From: Schlesneria sphaerica
Lineage (GTDB): Bacteria > Planctomycetota > Planctomycetia > Planctomycetales > Planctomycetaceae
DNA: 64,000 nt
Direction: 5' to 3'
Assembly: GCF_044336245.1 (NCBI RefSeq)
Contig: NZ_CP172346.1
Span: 3,658,001 to 3,722,000, forward strand
The notes under the pieces are model-generated. The model saw nothing but the letters and a program-made list of their open reading frames with translations. It did no database searches and was not told the DNA's origin. Below are positions 52,743 through 62,219 of this stretch, piece after piece (position 1 is the first letter of the stretch; each line of letters opens with the position of its first letter). The translations under genes and the position numbers were made by a program.

Positions 52743-53099
52743 GTTCCGGTTTTTTGTCCCGGGGATCGTCTGTGTCTAACGGCCCACTCGCAGAGGCAGG
52801 GGGCGCTGGCAGACTTGGCCACTCCTGGGCACTTGCCTGGCACGACGGGCGCCTTGGAATCAGTCTTCGCGCCTCTGGAATTGGCTCACTTCCGGGTGCG
52901 AGCGTGTCGTCTGCCATTGCGACGGCCGAAGCAGTGGATAACACGACGCAGACATCGTTATCACCGGGCGATTCGGCAATCGGTCCTGCACGACGTCAAC
53001 GGCCCGCGCAGGCCGGCCTCCCAGAATCGGCAGGGCGTGGGAAAGTGGATTCCTCAGAATCGAAGTATCCGATTCGCCGCCACCTTGAATGGGAAAACG

Positions 53100-53123
53100 G
53101 GGGTGTCAGCCTGCTGACACCCC
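53100..53123 (-). terminator. Terminator of the planctomycete surface-type gene
   Basis: A perfect 10-bp stem ggggtgtcag/ctgacacccc with a 4-base loop. On the minus strand it is followed by cgttttccc, about 60 bases past the stop of the gene at 53185, so it is placed to terminate that transcript. Confidence 0.75.
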
Positions 53124-53184
53124 GCTCAGTTTGAGAACGAACTCTCTGTCGCTCACCACGAATGGTCGTTTCGTCGCAGAGAGA

Positions 53185-54258
53185 TTACGGAATCACGAAG
53201 TACAACCCGGTCACGACACCCGCCTCGACGAGAGCCGCTTCGGCGTTGAGGGGAATCTGATAGTGCAACTTGGGAGCACAATCACCGGGTCGGTACCACC
53301 CAACGGGGTACTCATGCTTGCATGGTGGAACGATGACCATCTGGTATGGCAGCAGTCCTAACTGCACTGCAGCCCGCCCGATTGATGCGAAGGGTTGGAC
53401 GATTGGATGGTGCGAGTGACCGGTTCGTTCCAATGCAGGGTCTTCGAAATACAAGGGGTAGTGCCAGTAGTTTGAGGCTTCCCACGCGAGTGTAATCTGC
53501 GGAAATGCACGCTCTTCAACCGGTTTCGGAGTGAATGTGATGTTGAATTCTTTCGCCTGCTGCCGGGCGTACTTGCGAATATCGGCATCTTCATCACGGT
53601 CATAATGAGGATTGATCGAACCGATCAGCCGCTCAATCGGCGTCCGAGGCGAGCCCCCCCCATCCTTCGAAAGCGTGGAGGATTTGGGGCTCGGAGTCGA
53701 TTCTGATCCCTCTTCGGAGGATCGCCCATCGATTTCCCGATCTTCTTCGACATCGACCACAGCGATCCGTACGGGCAAGGGAGAATCCGCGGCTGGGCTT
53801 GGAACCAGCTTGCTCCGTTCTTCCGGAAGGGCTGTATTCGACAGCTCGGGAAGTTCCATGACTTCTTCAATGACCTCTTGCGGGCGGCCTGGCTTCACCC
53901 AGTCCGAGTTATCCGACAGTGGGACGGCCGTCAAACGGGGGATCAACTGCCCTTCGGAAGTCAGCGGTGGGACTTCTTCAGTCGTGACCGAACGGGGTGT
54001 TTCGTTGGGCAACGGCGAAGGAATCCCCCCCGCAACACCCGGAGTATCCGCGGGGTAGGCCCGTTTGAGTCGCTGCCACCGCTCAGTCGCCGATCGCTGC
54101 TTCAAGTCTTCCAGCATGCGAGTCGACGGCCGGAGTTCATCCTCGGCGTTGATCACTTGCCCGGCAGAGGTCACAACCAACAGCCAGGACAGCAGCGTTA
54201 ACTTGCCACGGGATTTGGCCGTCGTGTTCTCGGGTCGCGTCAATCTGCTATTTAACAT
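53185..54258 (-). CDS. Secreted planctomycete-type hypothetical protein
   Basis: A 357-residue protein with a signal peptide or signal anchor (about residues 18-38, ending VINAE). A disordered, Pro/Ser/Glu-rich middle (about 60-220) follows. The compact C-terminal domain (about 255-357) is rich in aromatic residues: ASNYWHYPLYFEDPALER, GLLPYQMVIVPPCKHEYP, GWYRPGDCAP and an AALVEAGV end. I recall this C-terminal pattern from other planctomycete proteins, but no function is known. Two Cys residues in that domain could form a disulfide. The start has GGGAGAA about eight bases upstream. A terminator follows at 53100-53123. Confidence 0.75.
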   Translation of the reverse strand: MLNSRLTRPENTTAKSRGKLTLLSWLLVVTSAGQVINAEDELRPSTRMLEDLKQRSATERWQRLKRAYPADTPGVAGGIPSPLPNETPRSVTTEEVPPLTSEGQLIPRLTAVPLSDNSDWVKPGRPQEVIEEVMELPELSNTALPEERSKLVPSPAADSPLPVRIAVVDVEEDREIDGRSSEEGSESTPSPKSSTLSKDGGGSPRTPIERLIGSINPHYDRDEDADIRKYARQQAKEFNITFTPKPVEERAFPQITLAWEASNYWHYPLYFEDPALERTGHSHHPIVQPFASIGRAAVQLGLLPYQMVIVPPCKHEYPVGWYRPGDCAPKLHYQIPLNAEAALVEAGVVTGLYFVIP

Positions 54259-54481
54259 AAAGAAGGTTCTCCCTCACTGTCCCGTCCTGAGTGGCCGAGT
54301 TCGGCAGAAATCGGTTGTGAGTGCCCGTGTCAGCCGAGGCGGCGGTACCGTCCGTGGTTCTACTTAGGAGATACATCGGCTGTTGAGCCTGGGTAAACCG
54401 CATCTAACGCAGATTGACATCGAGCAATGGCAAAATCTGCCGATGCACTGAAAACCCTGCTGAACAGTCTGTGAAAATTTT

Positions 54482-55723
54482 TCAGCAGAAGAACTGCCCA
54501 ATCGCCGATTCCACACCCGCCATCGAAGAACTGTTAAAGATCGGCAACATCAGCGCCATCAACACAAACAGAATGACCCCCGCCATGACGACCAGCATCA
54601 GCGGCTCCAGCAGTCGAACCACCATGTCGAGCTGGCGGTTGGTCTGCCGCTCCATTTTTTCGGCGATCCCCACCAGCACTGACTCCAGATTGTTCGCTTC
54701 TTCCCCCACCGCGATCATCTCAAGCACGTCGGGTGGAAACTGACCACATTCCGCCAGAGGTTGTGCCAGAGAACGTCCCGAGGAAACGTGATCCGCCGCC
54801 TGAGCAATCGCAGTGCTGATCACGCGATTCCCGGTCGCGTCTTTAGCGATGTGCAGGGCGGTCAGGATCGGCACGCCATTCTTGAGCAGCGTCCCCAGCA
54901 CGCGGCAGAACCGTGCCACCGCCAGACTGCGGATGACCCGCCCCACACCGACGGTCTTCAACCGGAACTCGTCCAATCGCAGTCTTCCGGCGTCATTCGA
55001 GAAGTACTGCCGAATAAAGTGAAACGCCACCGCAATCACTCCCAGCATGACCAGGATGTATTTCTGAAAGAACGAACTGGCCGCCAGCAACAGGATCGTG
55101 GCGGAGGGCAACGTCCCCTCGGTTCGCATGGTTTCAAACAGAGGTTCAAATTTGGGGACAAAGAAGATCAGCATGCCGACCAGGATCAATCCCCCGACCA
55201 CCACCAGAAATGCCGGATAGGCCATTGCCCCGACCACACGACCTTTTAACTCTTCCTGATGCTCGGTGAAGTCGGCGATTCGCTGGAGCGACTCTTCCAT
55301 GAAGCTCCCTTCCTCACCCGCGCGCACCATGCTGATCGTCAAATCATTGAAGACCGTGGGATGCTGTCGCATGGCTTCCGCCAGACGAGTCCCGTCAGCG
55401 ACCTGGTCGCGCACTTCCTGCACCACCATCTTCAATGTCATATGACGGGTCTGCCGAACGAGCAAATCAAGCGATCGGAGCAATGGAACACCCGCTCGCA
55501 GCAGGTCGGCAAGTTGAGTGTAAAAGACGGTCAGAATGCGCGCGGGGACTCGCTTTCGCTTATTTGCCTGATGGGCCCGCGCCGCCTCGGCCAGAGTAAT
55601 CGAAACCGGAAACAGATTCTTCGCCGCCAGCGATCCCAGCGCCTCGCGCTCAGATGCCGCAGAAAGTGTCCCGACGACCTGGGCCCCTGAAAGTTCACGG
55701 GCGATATAGCGAAATTCTGCCAT
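54482..55723 (-). CDS. GspF/PilC type II secretion or pilus inner-membrane protein
   Basis: A 413-residue platform protein with two T2SSF domains, roughly residues 75-195 and 278-400, each ending in a membrane helix pair. Landmarks are FYTQLADLLRAGVPLL, EEGSFMEESL, FCRVLGTLLKNGVPIL and AVGEEANNLE. The N-terminal 55 residues carry the YIARELSG and EREALGSL pattern of GspF. It would work with a GspE/PilB ATPase to assemble pseudopili or pili; the GspE-like gene in this window is at 37080. No pseudopilin or secretin gene is adjacent, so the system is dispersed. Confidence 0.92.
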   Translation of the reverse strand: MAEFRYIARELSGAQVVGTLSAASEREALGSLAAKNLFPVSITLAEAARAHQANKRKRVPARILTVFYTQLADLLRAGVPLLRSLDLLVRQTRHMTLKMVVQEVRDQVADGTRLAEAMRQHPTVFNDLTISMVRAGEEGSFMEESLQRIADFTEHQEELKGRVVGAMAYPAFLVVVGGLILVGMLIFFVPKFEPLFETMRTEGTLPSATILLLAASSFFQKYILVMLGVIAVAFHFIRQYFSNDAGRLRLDEFRLKTVGVGRVIRSLAVARFCRVLGTLLKNGVPILTALHIAKDATGNRVISTAIAQAADHVSSGRSLAQPLAECGQFPPDVLEMIAVGEEANNLESVLVGIAEKMERQTNRQLDMVVRLLEPLMLVVMAGVILFVLMALMLPIFNSSSMAGVESAIGQFFC

Positions 55724-56390
55724 GGAATGACGACTTCTTTAAAACGCGGTCGATTCTCGAGATCCCTGGCATCGACTGCCGAACGTCAATAGACCAACAG
55801 CCGAGTTGTCCCGCAAGATCGAAATGCGGCGGCAACGGCGAGTCGCCACGAGAATTCGATCCCCTTCATCTGCGATTCAGTTTGGAACCGCAATCCAGCG
55901 TCAAAACACCTCCTGCAAGACGATGAGTCGTCCACACCGGGAGCCATTCTGGCCCGTGTTTCTTTAACCGCCTGGGTAGCACTCACGACAAGGCCTTCTC
56001 GAATTCGGTTGCGGGTTCGATCGCTGCTGTTCCGGCGGCTGACACGCCTTCCCGTGAGATCTTGGTGAGCAGGATCTCCTGCGATGCAGGACTGCTCAGG
56101 CCCTCAGAGCCGGGCGAGAAGCGCCGTCCCAGAGAGATCCAAGAAGCTACGGAAACTGGGCGTGGATCACACCCTGGTGAAGAGCAATCGAGGCTCCGTC
56201 ACTCACGCTCTTGGAGTTTGCGGGATCCACTGGAACCACCCGCATTTTGGCCCCTGAAGGCGCGGTACGAAAGTACTGGCCTACGAGTTTCCCCGTCTTC
56301 CCCTCAGCAGTCCCATAAGGACAGGGGGCATCGCCCAGACAGCGGGCTATCGTGTGAAGGAGAGCCCGCTGCTTGAGCGTCAGTCGATTC
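55724..56390. other. Intergenic, one hairpin, no gene supported
   Basis: Nearly 670 bp upstream of gspF and downstream of the peroxiredoxin gene, both on the minus strand. A stem cagcgggct/agcccgctg at 56340-56371 could mark the end of the peroxiredoxin transcript, though no U-run follows. The rest shows no supported gene. Confidence 0.45.
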
Positions 56391-56993
56391 TTACAGGTCT
56401 TTCCCGTGTGTAGCGAGGTATTCAGCGACTCCGCTGGTGGAAGCCTTCATACCGGGTTTCCCCTTGCTCCAGCCCGCCGGGCAGACTTCGCCATGCTGTT
56501 CGGTGAACTGCAGCGCGTCGATCATGCGCAGCATCTCATCGACGTTTCGTCCGAGCGGCAGATCGTTCACGACCTGGTGACGGACGACACCCTGCTGGTC
56601 GATCAGGAACGAGCCGCGGAAGGCAACACCGGCATCGCTGAACTCGACATCATATGCACGGCAGATTTCGTGCTTGATGTCAGCGATCAGCGGATACTGA
56701 ACCTGACCAATACCACCGTCATTGACGGGGGTGTTCTTCCACGCGAGGTGTGTGAACTGAGAATCGATCGACACACCGATGACTTCGACACCACGCTGCT
56801 TGAACTCGTTGAGTCGGTGATCAAACGCGATCAGTTCCGAAGGGCAGACGAAGGTGAAATCGAGCGGGTAGAAGAAAATGACCGCGTACTTTCCCTTGAT
56901 CTCTTTGGACAGGGAGTAGTCGCGGATTTCGTTGTTACCCATCACTGCGGTGGCAGTGAAATCTGGAGCTGGCTTACCGACGAGAACGGCCAC
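56391..56993 (-). CDS. 2-Cys peroxiredoxin
   Basis: A 200-residue thiol peroxidase of the AhpC/Prx1 type that reduces hydrogen peroxide and organic peroxides. The peroxidatic Cys is Cys50 in FTFVCPSE. The resolving Cys is about Cys171 in VCPAGW, so it is a typical 2-Cys enzyme. The long C-terminal tail with GVAEYL is of the kind that can lead to oxidation sensitivity. The start is placed at a GTG (56991-56993) with AAGGA six bases upstream; the open frame extends 26 codons further without family similarity. No AhpF reductase is adjacent; a thioredoxin system would supply electrons. Confidence 0.93.
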   Translation of the reverse strand: MAVLVGKPAPDFTATAVMGNNEIRDYSLSKEIKGKYAVIFFYPLDFTFVCPSELIAFDHRLNEFKQRGVEVIGVSIDSQFTHLAWKNTPVNDGGIGQVQYPLIADIKHEICRAYDVEFSDAGVAFRGSFLIDQQGVVRHQVVNDLPLGRNVDEMLRMIDALQFTEQHGEVCPAGWSKGKPGMKASTSGVAEYLATHGKDL

Positions 56994-57467
56994 AAGAAAT
57001 TCCTTTAAAGCGGGGTTAATAACAAGCGCGCAACCACCAAAAGCAGTCAGCACGCAGTAAAAGCAGGACATGGGAGCGTAGCGACCTGACCAGTTCCCGG
57101 CAAATCACCACAACGTTCCTGCACTGATTCCGTTTGAGTCATGGACAGCGCGAAGATTCGGCTTTCCGCAGAACCAGCTACCCCATTCCGATCAAACCGC
57201 CCCCTAAAGGACACGGACCTACGGGGTGGGATACCAGAAAACAGGGACGAAGCACCGACGGGACATCGACTTTGCTGGACGCAACCCGCGAAAGCAGTAG
57301 GAGTGACGGTCCTGTCCTCGCCAACAGACGCATCCGGCCGCGAGGAAACCCCACGCGACTCAAAGGCTCTCCACTCGCAAAATTGCGGCTACCCCCCTTT
57401 AGACGGATCCCAGATTGAGCCAGTTGACGATCCCACCGAATCGTCAACTTTCGAGCAAGCACGTAAC
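56994..57467. other. Intergenic, no gene supported
   Basis: This interval holds the peroxiredoxin promoter region and the 3' flank of the protease-thioredoxin gene. A plus-strand open frame that begins here continues antisense through that gene and is not considered real. Confidence 0.4.
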
Positions 57468-59903
57468 TCAAGGATTGCTGGAAGAACGGCCCTTCGCGCG
57501 GGAGCCACTGATTGGCTTTTTCGAGTTCGAATTCGTTTTGCCGCTGCCGACTTTTCCCACCAGCTGAGCGAGCGCTCGATCGACCACTTCGGGATCGGGA
57601 GCCCCATTGAACTGATACCGGATAATTCCCTGATGATCGATCAAAATAATCATGGGAAAACCCGAGAGTTGCCATTCAGTGGCGATGGGGCCGTCTTCAC
57701 CATCCGCCCAGCATTTCCAAGTGACTTTCTTCTCTTCGATCAACTTCTGCAGTACACCGTCCCGGTCGCAGTTGACGCCGAGCAGAATATACGGCCTGTC
57801 TCGCTGCTTCTCGACCATGATCCGTTCCAGAGGGTACATCTTGGTGCAATGAGGACACCAGTCTGCGAAGAAGTCGAGCATCACGACCTTGCCCCGGTAG
57901 TCACTCAGTTTGAACTCGTTCCCCTCGGCATCCCTCCCGATGATTTCCGGGGCTTCAGCGCCGATCGACAGATGCAATTCTGCGAACAGCATTCGTTGAG
58001 CGTCTTCAACGATCGGAACGTCACGAATCATGACCTCGCTGAATTCATTCACGATTCGCTCCAGCAATCGAACTCCTTCTTTCTTAGGAGCACTCTTGTC
58101 AGAGGCAATCAGAGATTTCGCGAGGAACAGGCAGGCGATTCCTTGAACGTCTTTGTCCGTACTTCGGTTGATCACTTCAGAAAGAAATGCTTTCGTCGAG
58201 GCCAGCTCAAACGTCCCTGCCAGTACCACCGCCGTGACAATCGACTTTTCATCGAGGTGATCTCGCAGGAGTTGCGTCGTCACCTGCTGCATGGGCGACG
58301 TGGCCGTGGACTCAGGGAAGTATTGCCGCAGCATTGCCAGCGACAGCACGAGAGCTTGATAAGCGGCAGGTGTTTTCGGGTTTTCACTGGCAATCTTGAT
58401 AAGTCTCGGAACATCTCGGCGCGCCGGGTTATTCGAGGTGATAATCTTCTGCACCTCTTCCGCGGTCTGAGCCGTCTTCAGTCGAACCTCAAACTCTTCG
58501 AAGCTGCGCTGATATTCATCTTGGATGACTTTGACTTTGGGATCGAGATCTCCCAAGCTGAAAACAGTGTCATCAGCTCGACCCTGCCGATTTACTTCCG
58601 CAAGACTCAGAACAGAATCTTTGACCTGCGAAGTCAGTTCGATCAGGTGCTGAATCGCCAGCGCGAATCCGAAATCAACGTCCCTCGTGATCCACGAATT
58701 AATGCCAATGACTTTGCCCGAACGAGAAAGCAAGGGGCCGCCACTGTTTCCCGAGAAGATTGTCGCACTGGTCTGAATCCAAATCTGGTCGTCAGGACAC
58801 TCCATCTGACGACGTAGATCTGCGGGCAGATCTGACGTCTTGTGAATGGCACTGACAATCCCTTCTGTTGCAGTGAACCGAAGACCTCTGGGATGTCCCA
58901 TTGCTACGACTGACGCCCCCTGCTGAACATCCAGGCTCGGAGCTAATTCCAGAGGAACCGCGTCGGGGGGGACTGATTCCAGTTGAACAATGGCGATATC
59001 CCGCTTTGAATCGAAAGCGCGATACCCCGAGACAGGTACCCGCACACCATCGCGGAACTCGGCTTCGGCTGTCGCCCCTTCTTTCATGACGTGAAAGTTG
59101 GTCGCGACCAAGCCGTCCCGACTAATCAGAAATCCGCTTCCCAGTCCGAGATTCTGACCATTATTATCTTTGATACGCAGCAGGACCAAACCCCGCCCGG
59201 CACGATCCGTTAGAACGCTCAGATCGAGATTTCCGGCTGGCGCCACTCCGTGGGCCTGTGGTGAAGTGACGACCGCATTGATGGCTTCCGGGGACGCTCC
59301 CCCACTGAGGGGAGGTGCCGTACCCGCGACCGCGTGCTGAACTCCCGTGGGCGCGGATCCAACGCCAGGTCCTGATGAATGGGTACCACCCGGAACGAGT
59401 TGGGGCTGGTTCATTGCCCCAGTAGTCGTTGCGGCGCCCAGCGGCCCCGAATTGGTTGTCATTTGAGCAGCACCTGCCGGTGCTGCCCCCACGCCGGCGG
59501 GAACAGGTGGCACAATGGCAGTTACCTGACCAGGATTCACAGTTCCCGCGTCCCCTCCGCGACGGGTCGTCCAGTAAATACCACCCACAATCAGGAGTCC
59601 TGCAATCGCTGCCGCACCGACGATTGCTGGCAGATGATTGCTGGATTGCTTGTTCGGTTTCTTTCCCCGCCGCGCCGACTTCGACGGAAGTCGATTTGCG
59701 CTGCGTGTGGACTTGCGACGTGGCTGTTCTTCGAAATCACTCAACTCCTGATCATCGAGTGCGAAATCCTCACCCTCTGCAAACTCAGGCTGCGGAACCT
59801 TCACCGTGGCACCACAACGGGGGCATTTGACGGACCGGCCGTAGTGCTTTTCTCCGACTCGCAGGGACGTATCACATTCAGTACAGCGAATTTTTGTCGT
59901 CAT
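57468..59903 (-). CDS. Zinc ribbon, trypsin-like protease and TlpA thioredoxin fusion
   Basis: An 811-residue fusion. The N-terminus is a zinc ribbon (Cys7, 10, 27, 30). A basic linker leads to one membrane helix (about 91-110), then a Gly/Pro/Ala-rich disordered stretch to about 225. The trypsin-like (S1C, DegP-type) domain at about 235-425 has the intact triad His271 (NFHVM), Asp302 (RDIAIV) and Ser387 (GNSGGP), but no PDZ domain follows. A helical region (about 430-650) precedes a TlpA-like thioredoxin domain with CPHC (683-686) and a cis-Pro near 750. The ribbon would be cytoplasmic, protease and thioredoxin outside. The start at 59903 is placed where the ribbon begins. Confidence 0.88.
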   Translation of the reverse strand: MTTKIRCTECDTSLRVGEKHYGRSVKCPRCGATVKVPQPEFAEGEDFALDDQELSDFEEQPRRKSTRSANRLPSKSARRGKKPNKQSSNHLPAIVGAAAIAGLLIVGGIYWTTRRGGDAGTVNPGQVTAIVPPVPAGVGAAPAGAAQMTTNSGPLGAATTTGAMNQPQLVPGGTHSSGPGVGSAPTGVQHAVAGTAPPLSGGASPEAINAVVTSPQAHGVAPAGNLDLSVLTDRAGRGLVLLRIKDNNGQNLGLGSGFLISRDGLVATNFHVMKEGATAEAEFRDGVRVPVSGYRAFDSKRDIAIVQLESVPPDAVPLELAPSLDVQQGASVVAMGHPRGLRFTATEGIVSAIHKTSDLPADLRRQMECPDDQIWIQTSATIFSGNSGGPLLSRSGKVIGINSWITRDVDFGFALAIQHLIELTSQVKDSVLSLAEVNRQGRADDTVFSLGDLDPKVKVIQDEYQRSFEEFEVRLKTAQTAEEVQKIITSNNPARRDVPRLIKIASENPKTPAAYQALVLSLAMLRQYFPESTATSPMQQVTTQLLRDHLDEKSIVTAVVLAGTFELASTKAFLSEVINRSTDKDVQGIACLFLAKSLIASDKSAPKKEGVRLLERIVNEFSEVMIRDVPIVEDAQRMLFAELHLSIGAEAPEIIGRDAEGNEFKLSDYRGKVVMLDFFADWCPHCTKMYPLERIMVEKQRDRPYILLGVNCDRDGVLQKLIEEKKVTWKCWADGEDGPIATEWQLSGFPMIILIDHQGIIRYQFNGAPDPEVVDRALAQLVGKVGSGKTNSNSKKPISGSRAKGRSSSNP

Positions 59904-60309
59904 AACAGATGGTTCGTAGGGAAAAGGTGGCCGCCAGTGTGCACGCTTTGGCCCGCTATTAATCTCGAATTGCGGGAAATTCAGCCCCGACGACTGATTT
60001 ATTTTGCAACACAAGAACTTAACAAATATCCCGCTGAGGCACCCACGTCAAGCCTCGGCTTCGAGCCCCTCCCAGGCGCTAAACCGACCGCCAAGGATAG
60101 ATTTCGGGATGGAGTGAGCGACTTCCTTCGCCTGAAAATTCTTGGACAAGAGAGTTCAGACCGGCAGAAAACCAAAAAATCAGGGACAATGCAGAGGAGA
60201 CATGGCGATGACGAATCGCGTCCACTAGATTCAAGGTTGCGACAGTGGTAGCCCACCGCATCGATGACTGTTTGAACTGACGATTCGTTTTCGACCCAAG
60301 GACCATAGA

Positions 60310-60762
60310 GTGTCTGCGATCTCGCACCAGACGATTTTGTTTCTCTGCACAGGGAATTATTACCGCAGCCGGTTTGCCGAGATTTACTTCAACTGGCATG
60401 CGGCTCAGAACAATCTGGCCTGGCGTGCGGAGTCTCGCGGACTTGCCCTCGATTCCGCCAACCTGGGTCACATGTCGCGATACACCATCGGACATCTTGG
60501 CCGTCTCGAAATTCCTTTTACTCAGTATGAGAGGCTCCCCCAGGACCTGACAGTCCAGGACCTCGAGGCCGCTCATCACGTCGTCGCAGTGAAAGAGACA
60601 GAGCACCGTCCCCTCATGACAGCCCGCTTCCCCGACTGGTTGCACAAAGTCGAATTCTGGCAAGTCCACGACATCGACTGCGCGTCACCCGAAGAAGCGC
60701 TCCCTCACCTTGAGAAGGAAGTGACCAGGCTCCTCGGCCGCCTCTCGGCAGCTAATCAATAA
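60310..60762 (+). CDS. Low-molecular-weight phosphatase-like protein
   Basis: A 150-residue protein with the P-loop CTGNYYRS (Cys13 to Arg19, CX5R) at the end of the first strand, as in low-molecular-weight tyrosine phosphatases and arsenate reductases. The general-acid Asp may be in HDIDCAS near residue 122, but the usual DPY/DPF is not present. The extra cysteines needed for the thioredoxin-coupled arsenate reductase are not evident either. It could be a phosphatase with altered specificity. The start is GTG at 60310. The gene is solitary. Confidence 0.78.
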   Translation: MSAISHQTILFLCTGNYYRSRFAEIYFNWHAAQNNLAWRAESRGLALDSANLGHMSRYTIGHLGRLEIPFTQYERLPQDLTVQDLEAAHHVVAVKETEHRPLMTARFPDWLHKVEFWQVHDIDCASPEEALPHLEKEVTRLLGRLSAANQ

Positions 60763-60896
60763 GGCTTCAGGCTCTCGTGGGGTTGTCAAACGAAACATTC
60801 CGATCAACAGACCCGACGATTCGGGTCCCTCAACTGAACGACATGTCGCTCTTGAGCAGCGGCTTTACAGATTGACTGACATGAGGACCTGCTGAT

Positions 60897-61841
60897 CTAG
60901 CGGCTGCGCCAGAGGATGTCGTCGGAGATGGCGAGTTTTCTTTGGGTTTCGGCGATGTCGTCGCGGAAGCGTCTGGCGTCGAGAGGGTAGCCCTGGGTTG
61001 GCTTCAGGCCGGTCTGGTGGTTTGACCAGAAGGAATTGAAGCGGGCCATCGCCAGTTCGCGGACGTACTTGGCGGTCATTGAGGCCAGGGCCACCGGTCC
61101 GTGTTCCTCAGCGCGGGGCTGGAATCGAAGCAGTGATTTTCCCACTCGGTAATCACTCCGCTCTTCCCCCTCGGCCAGTCGGAAGATCATGTCTCCATCC
61201 AGCACTTCGGACAGTAACTGGTCGTAACGATTCCGACCCCCGTGCTTGTCGCCGACAATGAAGGTCTCGGTCTCGTCCGGACTCCAGACTGAGCGTAACA
61301 ACTGAAATGCAACGCGTGAGACGACCAGCGATTTGTTGTCGTATAGCCGCAGCAGCCGGTTAAAGTCGTGCGCTTCAACGATGGCCACCTTGATGGCAAC
61401 CAGGCGAACTCCCTTGCGCTCACAGCAGGTCCGCCATTTGCCGCTCACATCCAGATCGTGCTGCTCAAACGGGAGTTGCTGGGGCAGATGACAGTACCAC
61501 GGGACGGTTGAAGAGGCGGGAGGAATAAGAGGGCAGGGGGTGCTGAGCGCCTCGCACAGAGCTTCGAAGGAATCCGGTTCATGACCGATCATCTTCAGGG
61601 CGGCCAATACCCCGCGCTCCAGCGCCGCAAATCCTCGCTTCGGCTGAAACACTTGTTTCGAATCGGCGACGTGCAGCCGTGCATCTCCCGCTTCGGGAGT
61701 GTTCGTCAGAACCGTCTTGAACGTCTTCCAGAAATCAAATTCCGTGGGCGAGCCAGGAACGTCCCAGACGGTCACCGCGACGACGAAAGGCCCCAGGTTA
61801 GGACCGAGCCCCGCCTCGTCCATGCCAATCAGGCGAGCCAT
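60897..61841 (-). CDS. RNase HII-like protein
   Basis: A 314-residue protein with the RNase HII fold. The first strand carries GMDEAGLGP with Asp8 and Glu9, then VADSKQ with Asp60, FIVGDKHGGRNRY (a third acidic residue, in place of the usual VDG) and ASMTAKYVRE. RNase HII would cut RNA at ribonucleotide-DNA junctions. It is longer than the usual 200-220 residues owing to an insert at about 85-160, and the central Asp context is altered. It may be a divergent RNase HII or a planctomycete paralogue with another target. The start has AAGGATG upstream. Confidence 0.75.
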   Translation of the reverse strand: MARLIGMDEAGLGPNLGPFVVAVTVWDVPGSPTEFDFWKTFKTVLTNTPEAGDARLHVADSKQVFQPKRGFAALERGVLAALKMIGHEPDSFEALCEALSTPCPLIPPASSTVPWYCHLPQQLPFEQHDLDVSGKWRTCCERKGVRLVAIKVAIVEAHDFNRLLRLYDNKSLVVSRVAFQLLRSVWSPDETETFIVGDKHGGRNRYDQLLSEVLDGDMIFRLAEGEERSDYRVGKSLLRFQPRAEEHGPVALASMTAKYVRELAMARFNSFWSNHQTGLKPTQGYPLDARRFRDDIAETQRKLAISDDILWRSR

Positions 61842-61982
61842 GGGTTCATCCTTGAGACAGCTTCGAAAAAAACAACCACTTGATACGAACTCTCAACGGG
61901 GCCAAATCGCAGATCCGCATCTTGCCCAAGCCACGTCACCCAAAGCCACGGCACCGGGGACCATGCGGAACTCTGTTCCGAC

Positions 61983-62033
61983 GTTTCCTCGTCCCGTGAC
62001 GCTGCGGCCAGTAACTCTTTGGGACGAGGAAAC
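61983..62033. repeat. 13-bp perfect inverted repeat
   Basis: The arms gtttcctcgtccc (61983-61995) and gggacgaggaaac (62021-62033) enclose 25 bases. It lies between the lactonase stop and the RNase HII-like start on the minus strand. It could be a structured 3' end of the lactonase transcript or an operator-like site for the RNase HII-like gene. No U-run follows on either side. Confidence 0.6.
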
Positions 62034-62219
62034 TCATTTGGGGCATTGACCGGACGCGCACCGACAATCCCGAAGACACACAGGAGAAACGCGGGATGAC
62101 ATGAAAAGGTCTCAGCCGATTCCCACTTTCCTGCGCCAATGCTGTGTGTCTGTGTTTAGCATCTTACCTGCGGACCCTTCAACTCTGCAGTCCATCCAAG
62201 CGCCTCATCAAGGAACCCA

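Noticed and set aside
57141..58817. 558-codon plus-strand open frame
   Set aside because: It lies antisense to the zinc ribbon-protease-thioredoxin gene, whose domains and catalytic residues are clear. The antisense translation has no domain and a composition typical of the opposite strand of a GC-rich gene.
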